A stretch of DNA of 64,000 bases from Tachypleus tridentatus. Its lineage: Eukaryota > Arthropoda > Merostomata > Xiphosura > Limulidae. The DNA lies in NCBI RefSeq assembly GCF_004210375.1, contig NC_134835.1, forward strand, positions 71,516,447 through 71,580,446, read 5' to 3'. Positions within the stretch are counted from its first letter, which is position 1. Each line of letters opens with the position of its first letter. Under the pieces are notes generated by a model. That model was not told the origin of the DNA. It saw only the letters and a list, made by a program, of their open reading frames with translations, and searched no databases. Shown here in pieces: positions 58,242 to 64,000 of the stretch. Both the position numbers and the translations under genes were made by a program.

Positions 58242-61200
58242 TCATAGCTGTTCCATAACGTCATCATTTGTGGGGGAAGTACAAGTGACGTTTTCTTCAA
58301 AGTCACACATTCCTAATTCGGAATTGAATAAAAATCCTTGCTTGCAATAATGTGAAATCTTTTTTCCAGCTTTACACCTATAGAATACGTGGCAAAATCT
58401 CGCATAATCAGGGTAGAAACCGTCTGGCCTATTAGAGCAATCGAACAAAAAACGGTGGGGAACGCCATGAACATGAGCTGGTTTGGACATTTTGTCAACA
58501 ACATTGCTGGCTGTTGGACTCACTGTGAAACTTGTTGTAGATTTCTCAGGATCAACACAAGAAACAGTTTCGGCCAAGTCACAGGCCATTGTTCTAGTAT
58601 TGAAACGTTTTCCTGTGGAACAAGTGTATAGAAATATCTGATCTTGAAAACAAGCATAATACTGTCGACATCCAGATTTAAAATCTGGATAATATACATT
58701 CATTCTTTCACCGCATTTGATATTTTTTACACTGGAAAGCTTTGGTGCCTGGCAAAAGACATTTTTAGGAAGGTCGCAATTTTTTGACTCAGGGTTAAAA
58801 AGTAACACACTTGGACAGCTGTATGTTTTTTTGATATTTCTGTAACAAATATGAAACTGTTTACATCCACTCTCATAGTCTGGAAAGAAACCAGTTTCTC
58901 CTTCGGGACATTCAAATCTATATTTATTAGTCAGTGATAAATCTGATGTTGTTTTATCAGATTGGTGTATTGATGAAAAACTGAAATCGGTTTCTCCTCT
59001 TGAATACTGCTGAGTGCTAGCAGAGGGGTTTGTTACGGTTGATAAAAAAGTGTGACGATTCAGTCTATAAGTAACAGTGTGAGGTTTTCTTGTCGACCCT
59101 GGGAAGAATGGTGACTCTTCTCCAAATGTAAATTTACGCAATGGTGATAAAGTGTTTTCTTGGGAACTCATTCTTGTTATAGGAGAATAGGATTTTTGAC
59201 TGACACTGTCGTTTGGCTTTAACTTTACATTTGATTTGTCAATTGACGGCTCTGGGCTTCTACCTTCATATTCAGTACTGCTGCTCGGTGGAAAGATTCT
59301 GCTTCTCATACTGGGTGTTACTAGGTGTTTCTCCTTCACGTTTTTCACAACGCTGTTTGTTTCGTTAGTAGTTCCTAACCCGACAGGTTGCGCTGTGTTT
59401 CGAACGTATTCTAATCCTTCTTTGAGAACGGATGTTGTAATGTGTGGAACTGACACCGTGGTGGCGATGCGTGGTCTTTCTATCACCGTTCCGCCTTCTA
59501 TTTTAATGTTGTATGAGGTATCATATTGGTTAATATCATCGTATTCTAGGCTTTTGTAAGGTAGTTGCGTTGCATAAAAACTTTCATCTAGTACACCATC
59601 TTTATTCTTGTCCTGACGAATATCAGCAATCACCACAACTCTATCATGCATACCATATGTTTCTCCTTGTTTTTCTACATATGACTCAGGAGTATCATAG
59701 ATTTTGTAGTTAAAATATTCATAATCATGAGGCATACTTGTTGTTGCTAGTACGTCGCTAAAAAAAGAATAGTTTATTTCTTTCATCATTTCCTCTCTTT
59801 GATAAATAGGATATTTCTCAGTAACCATCTTATCATGATGAAGTTGTTTTTCATTCGTTAGTCGCATTTCATCTCTTAGGTTTTTCTCATTTGAAAAGGC
59901 ATTAGTTTTGTTTTGAGTCTTAGTAAATTCTATTGACTTAAAGTCTTCGGAAGAATCACTTCTATGTGATTGGTCAGTTGCAGAATTGTTACTTTTTCTT
60001 TTATCTGTTATTATATGTTCATTAAAATCTTCTTGTGGTACCTGGTACTCACCATAAAGTGGTAATCTACACTGTACCTGAGATTCCAGCTCACAAACCA
60101 TTGTTAAAGTGTTAAATAAATGATGCTTGGGACAATAAACTGTCATTTTTTGTCCGTTTTCGCAGATGAAATATTTTTGACAGTTTGTGGAATAGTCTGG
60201 ATACATACCGTCTGTTTTAAAGCTGCACGAAAAGTCATCATTATCCTCTGTCCACGGGTCCTGTTGACAATTTACCTGAATAGGATCATCACAAGATTCA
60301 GTTCGAAGATTATACATTAGATTTTCGGGACACATGTAGGAAAATGTGTATTCATTAGCACATATGTGGAATAACTTGCAACTTAGTGCCCCGGCAGAAT
60401 AAATACCATTGATTTTTTTGTGGCAACTAAATGTAGTGTCCGTTTTCTGTAACACGCGGATAATTTGCGAGTTAAATGTATAAGGACGAAATATCTGTTC
60501 TCCAACGTTTTGACATTGGTCCTTGTCAATGAGATCACAAGAACGTGTAACCACATTGAACCAGCTACCTGTGGGACAAAGGTATGTCCATCCACTCTCT
60601 CCCCAACACTCATGCCATTTCGTGCAACCACTTTTCACATCCATATAGATTCCTTCATCACCTTGCAAACATCTGAAATTTCCAAGGATTTTCGGAGCTA
60701 TGCAGGAAACTGAATTAGCCTCTTGACATTGTTTGGTCACATCACTAAATTTCTTACCTTCTGGACACTTCAAAAGCTCTTTCCTTCCGTATGCACAAAT
60801 GTAGTAACGATTACAGTCAGAAAAGAAATCTGGAAATAATCCTATTCGACCTTCACAACCATAATGAGACTGATGAAAAGAAGAGAAGACAGGGCTATTT
60901 TGGCAATTGACAAGAGTGGATTCCAAACATCTTCCAACTGAGGCATCAAACAAAGTTGACTGTGGACAATACTTAGCTAAGATTCTACGGTGGCTAATGC
61001 ACAAGTAGTAGGCAGAGCAATCGGTGTTAATATCAGGGTACAGGCCGTCGGGTTTACCTTCGCAGTCAGGATCCTTTGCTGAAGAGCATTTCACCAACGA
61101 ACGATGGTCACATCTCCAGGTTGCTGGATTCATCAGTTTACCCTGAGTACACGCTCCGAGATGTGTCACGTGGCCATCTCTGCAAATCAAAAATTCCCGA

Positions 61201-61708
61201 CAACCAGTTTCCTCCAGGATGTATATCCCATTAGACTTATTTCGACATTCTGAAATTGCAGGCTTCTCACAGTTTGTTTTAGATGGATAATCGCAAGCTA
61301 GAGGGCGTTTGCTGAAAGCTAAGTTTGCAGGACAAGAAAAACTTTTCGGTTTGTTTTTAATGCACAGATGAAACGCTCGGCAGCCGTTATCATATTGTGG
61401 ATAATACCCATCAGGCATGCCATTACAATTAAAAGTAGAGGAATTGAAGCACCGTACTCGTTTGGGATGATCACATTTCAATGTCTGTTCATTAAAAATT
61501 TTCCCTGGAGGACATATGTACTCTAATCTTTCACTGTTACGGCATAAATAATATCGCTTACAGCCTTCTATATAATCAGCATACAATCCGTCAGGCTTGT
61601 TCTCACAGGACAATTGCAAACAAGGTACTTCCTGTATGTCCCGACATGACCCTATCCTCCAATCAAAGCGTTTGTTTTCGGGACATCTAAAGTCCAGTTT
61701 TTGTCCGC
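58242..61708 (-). CDS. Multi-domain peritrophin-type (CBM14) chitin-binding protein, terminal exon
   Basis: Encodes 1154 residues ending at a TGA at 58242-58244. No start codon is used here. The frame is open upstream of the TTG at 61619 to a splice acceptor (TCTTCTTATTTTTAACTAG on the minus strand), so the exon begins at 61708 with two bases of a split codon. Numbering from the first full codon, residues 8-29 are the second half of a CBM14 domain cut by the intron. Eleven complete six-cysteine CBM14 domains follow: 34-86, 94-146, 154-207, 215-268, 284-335, 346-398, 428-480, 494-546, 933-985, 998-1050 and 1090-1142. Most show the PDGxYPD and aromatic YYxC/FxxC pattern. Residues 547-932 are a Ser/Thr-rich, cysteine-free linker containing DKNKDGVLDESF, which resembles an EF-hand loop. 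CBM14 proteins bind chitin in arthropod cuticle or gut lining, so an extracellular role is inferred. The signal peptide must lie upstream. Confidence 0.92.
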
Positions 61709-62675
61709 CTAGTTAAAAATAAGAAGATTTTACTCAACTTGTAAACAGATGTTTAAACATAAATAAATATATTTTGTAAAAAGAAATTATTACACGTTTT
61801 CAAAACACTTTTCTTCTACGACATTACTCCAATCAGATAGTTCGTGTTTCTACTTAAATAACATATTTTATTTATTGCTATTTTCTTTCACGACATCGAT
61901 TATACTATTTTGTAAATTGAATTTCCTTGTTTGTTGTTTTGATTTGATGTTTGTCATTACACTTTTACTATAAAGATTTATTTGCATTATTAGCTTAACG
62001 TACGTATTTAGGATTAACCAATATCTCCTAAATTGTCTGAAACCCCTGAAATATTACTAATATTGTTGCTCAACATACGGTTAACAACAATGGTACCCCA
62101 TGAGAAAACAATGTTTTTTATCTTTATAAACAGAAACTTAACATACGTATATCTAATTATCTCAACTTATAGTCAGGCTGATTTTTAGTTTCGATCTAAT
62201 TACACAGCTTGCTCTGGTAAGAATATAATGTTCTTTACTTCACGTGAAAATCACCGTTAAACACCATTTTTATAATTCATATTTAAGTATGCCAAAATAT
62301 TTCTTAAACATATTTTTCGTAATAGCAAATAAAAATGTCGAGATTTAATCTGTATCGTTTTTCATCTTTAAAAGCGGTTTCCTACTAAAAATAACAGCTT
62401 TATATGAAGCCGAATTAACATTAACTATTACGTAATTAGGTGTCACTGGTATTTGTTATTAATAGATGTGTATTAACTTGTTTACAAAGTAGTTCTTCGA
62501 CCCATCAAACGTGCAAAATATTTCCATATTTAAAAGAAATTTTACAGCATAAGTTAGTGTTCATGTTAATCTGTGTTAATATACTGTTGTTTTGTGTGTG
62601 TGTGTCTAAAATTTATGTAAATACAAAGGCATTTCTGAAAGGTGCAGCAAAGTATATTTTACATTTCCACTAAGC
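61709..62675 (-). other. Intron of the chitin-binding gene (5' limit unknown)
   Basis: It begins with the acceptor AG at 61709-61710 and a pyrimidine-rich tract. I found no preceding CBM14 half-exon on the minus strand within the window, so the donor and upstream exons probably lie beyond 64000 or are too short to recognise. Confidence 0.6.
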
Positions 62676-62686
62676 TGTCTCTTGGA

Positions 62687-62951
62687 GATCCGGCATGGTC
62701 AGGTGGTTAGGGTGCTCGACTCCTAATCTAAAGATCGCGAGTTCGAATCCCCATCACACCAAACATGCTCGCCCTTTCAGCCGTGGATGCATTACAATGT
62801 GATGATCACTCTCACTATGTGTTGGTAAAAGAGTAGCCCAAGAATTGGCAGTGGGTGGTGATGGCTAGTTGCCTTTCCTCTAGTCTTACACTGGTAAACT
62901 AGGGACGATAGCGTTGGTGTAGTTTTGCGCGAAATTGAAAAACAAACAATT
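62687..62951 (+). mobile_element. SINE-A, full length, perfect 11-bp TSD
   Basis: Head ATCCGGCATGGTCAGGTGG, B-box-like GCGAGTTCGAATCCCC, full body, tail GCGCGAAATTGAAAAACAAA. TGTCTCTTGGA is duplicated perfectly at 62676-62686 and 62952-62962. Probably intronic to the chitin-binding gene and antisense to it. Confidence 0.92.
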
Positions 62952-62962
62952 TGTCTCTTGGA

Positions 62963-64000
62963 ATTATGATGTTTGTTGAGTAAACATTATTTATAGTCAC
63001 ATTGCCGTAGGAAGCAATTTTTTGTTGGCCAAACCGTAGATACATCTGAACAATGTGACTCACCATATGTGCAAAGCACACTGCAGGCATTAAAAGCATG
63101 CCATTTCTAGAGGGTAGTTTTTCAAAATTTAATGCTATGAGATTGAATCTCGAAACATTTTAAGTACAAATACTAAGTACACGCAACGTTATTTATTGAA
63201 TCAAAAGAAGCAAGTTTTAACATACCAGTTGCAACCGTACATGACATGAAAAAGTGGTCAGGCCATGGCCTAACTGGCCTTACCACTTCCTACGACCCTG
63301 AATCAGAATTCATAAGGTTGTTCAGAGTAAAACTCTCTCGAATGAACAACAGCTAGGGATAAGTTTATCATCTTGGTGGCAGCTAAAGCTACGAAAAAAA
63401 TGGATCTTTTTTATGTAAATTATATTTCACACTACCTTATTCCTAAATGCCTCTCGAACGTTTTTCAAACCATCTCATGGGTATTTTTTATGCAGATGAT
63501 GGATCGAATAAAACGATATTTTAGTCAGTAATAGTCGTTGTTTCAAGATGACTTCAAACCAATTTTTGATCGGCCCTAATACCTTTACTTGACTGCTTGA
63601 AACCATTTTTAGTCATTGTCATTGTCATTGGTTACAAATCATTTTTTAGTTAATACCAACTAACTGTTTTACAAAGTTATTTTAGAGAGTATCTTCTTAA
63701 AATTTATCATAAATTAAGTTTAACAATTACTTATAAATTGCTTACAATTGTCTATTGATAAGCATTAGTACTTCGGAAAAATTGGTTTAAATTATACATT
63801 TTGTCAGTTTCAGTATCACTGTTCGGTTAACTACCAATCGTCATTTAGTCAGAATCAGTTTCTCCATTGTATTAGTTGTAAGTTGGTTAAAATTGGACAA
63901 CTGCTGGATAGATTTCAAATAACTCCAGACAGCGTCAGTGCTTCTATGGTATTTTTTGTTGAATGCTTTTAGTCAGAAATAATATTTCTGATGAACTGAT
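62963..64000. other. Unannotated sequence with a small hairpin
   Basis: An imperfect hairpin at 63252-63288 (AAGTGGTCAGGCC against GGCCTTACCACTT) is the only structure noticed. No exon recognised. Confidence 0.5.

Noticed and set aside
59236-59559. 107-codon plus-strand frame
   Set aside because: Antisense shadow of the chitin-binding gene linker.
61617-61619. Start codon for the chitin-binding gene
   Set aside because: The codon is TTG, and the frame stays open upstream through half a CBM14 domain to a splice acceptor, so translation does not start here.
58242-61708. Identity as tachycitin, the small horseshoe crab chitin-binding antimicrobial protein
   Set aside because: Tachycitin is a single short domain protein. 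This is a very large multi-domain CBM14 protein with a long linker.

Overview
This is a eukaryotic, AT-rich, repeat-dense window, most likely from a chelicerate arthropod and probably a horseshoe crab (Limulus, Tachypleus or Carcinoscorpius). The species call rests on recall: a very abundant tRNA-derived SINE with this sequence is what I remember from horseshoe crab genomes. Also consistent are a long peritrophin-type (CBM14) chitin-binding gene, invertebrate hAT, Tc1 and CR1-like elements, and a protein family I recall as a multicopy gene in many invertebrates. I see no operons, real tRNA or rRNA genes, CRISPR arrays or viral genes.

Layout. 1-4885: the edge of an interspersed repeat, a short SINE, an old ~46-bp satellite, then copy A of a mobile element called HSX here, followed by 1.7 kb of duplicated DNA that ends inside a SINE. 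4925-6540: a dead CR1-like LINE with a nested SINE. 6620-8620: about 2 kb of the same degenerate ~46-bp satellite. 8750-34500: mostly unrecognised AT-rich DNA with scattered SINEs, a 45-bp minisatellite (24548-25137), a near-perfect fold-back element (25900-26119), a 55-bp tandem repeat broken by a rearranged SINE (27545-28090) and an inverted-repeat pair (28676-29245). 34538-38461: a complete but dead hAT transposon with an 8-bp target duplication, containing a SINE-Tc1-SINE insertion and a ~297-bp MITE. 38815-41976: HSX copy B plus the second copy of the duplicated DNA. 42000-57600: SINE-rich DNA with HSX copy C at 51492-52753. 58242-61708: the only intact-looking host coding sequence, the last exon (minus strand) of a large secreted-type chitin-binding protein with 11.5 CBM14 domains. 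61709-64000: its intron or upstream DNA, with one well-preserved SINE.

The most interesting system is HSX. Its three copies (1.26-1.47 kb) have matching inverted ends and remnants of an intron-containing gene for an uncharacterised cysteine-rich protein. Each copy carries a promoter made of an exact 10-bp tandem array of alternating TTC/GAA pentamers, which is the layout of a heat-shock element, directly upstream of a TATA-like run. The array length differs between copies. All three are broken by different internal deletions and frameshifts, so any intact parent must lie outside this window.
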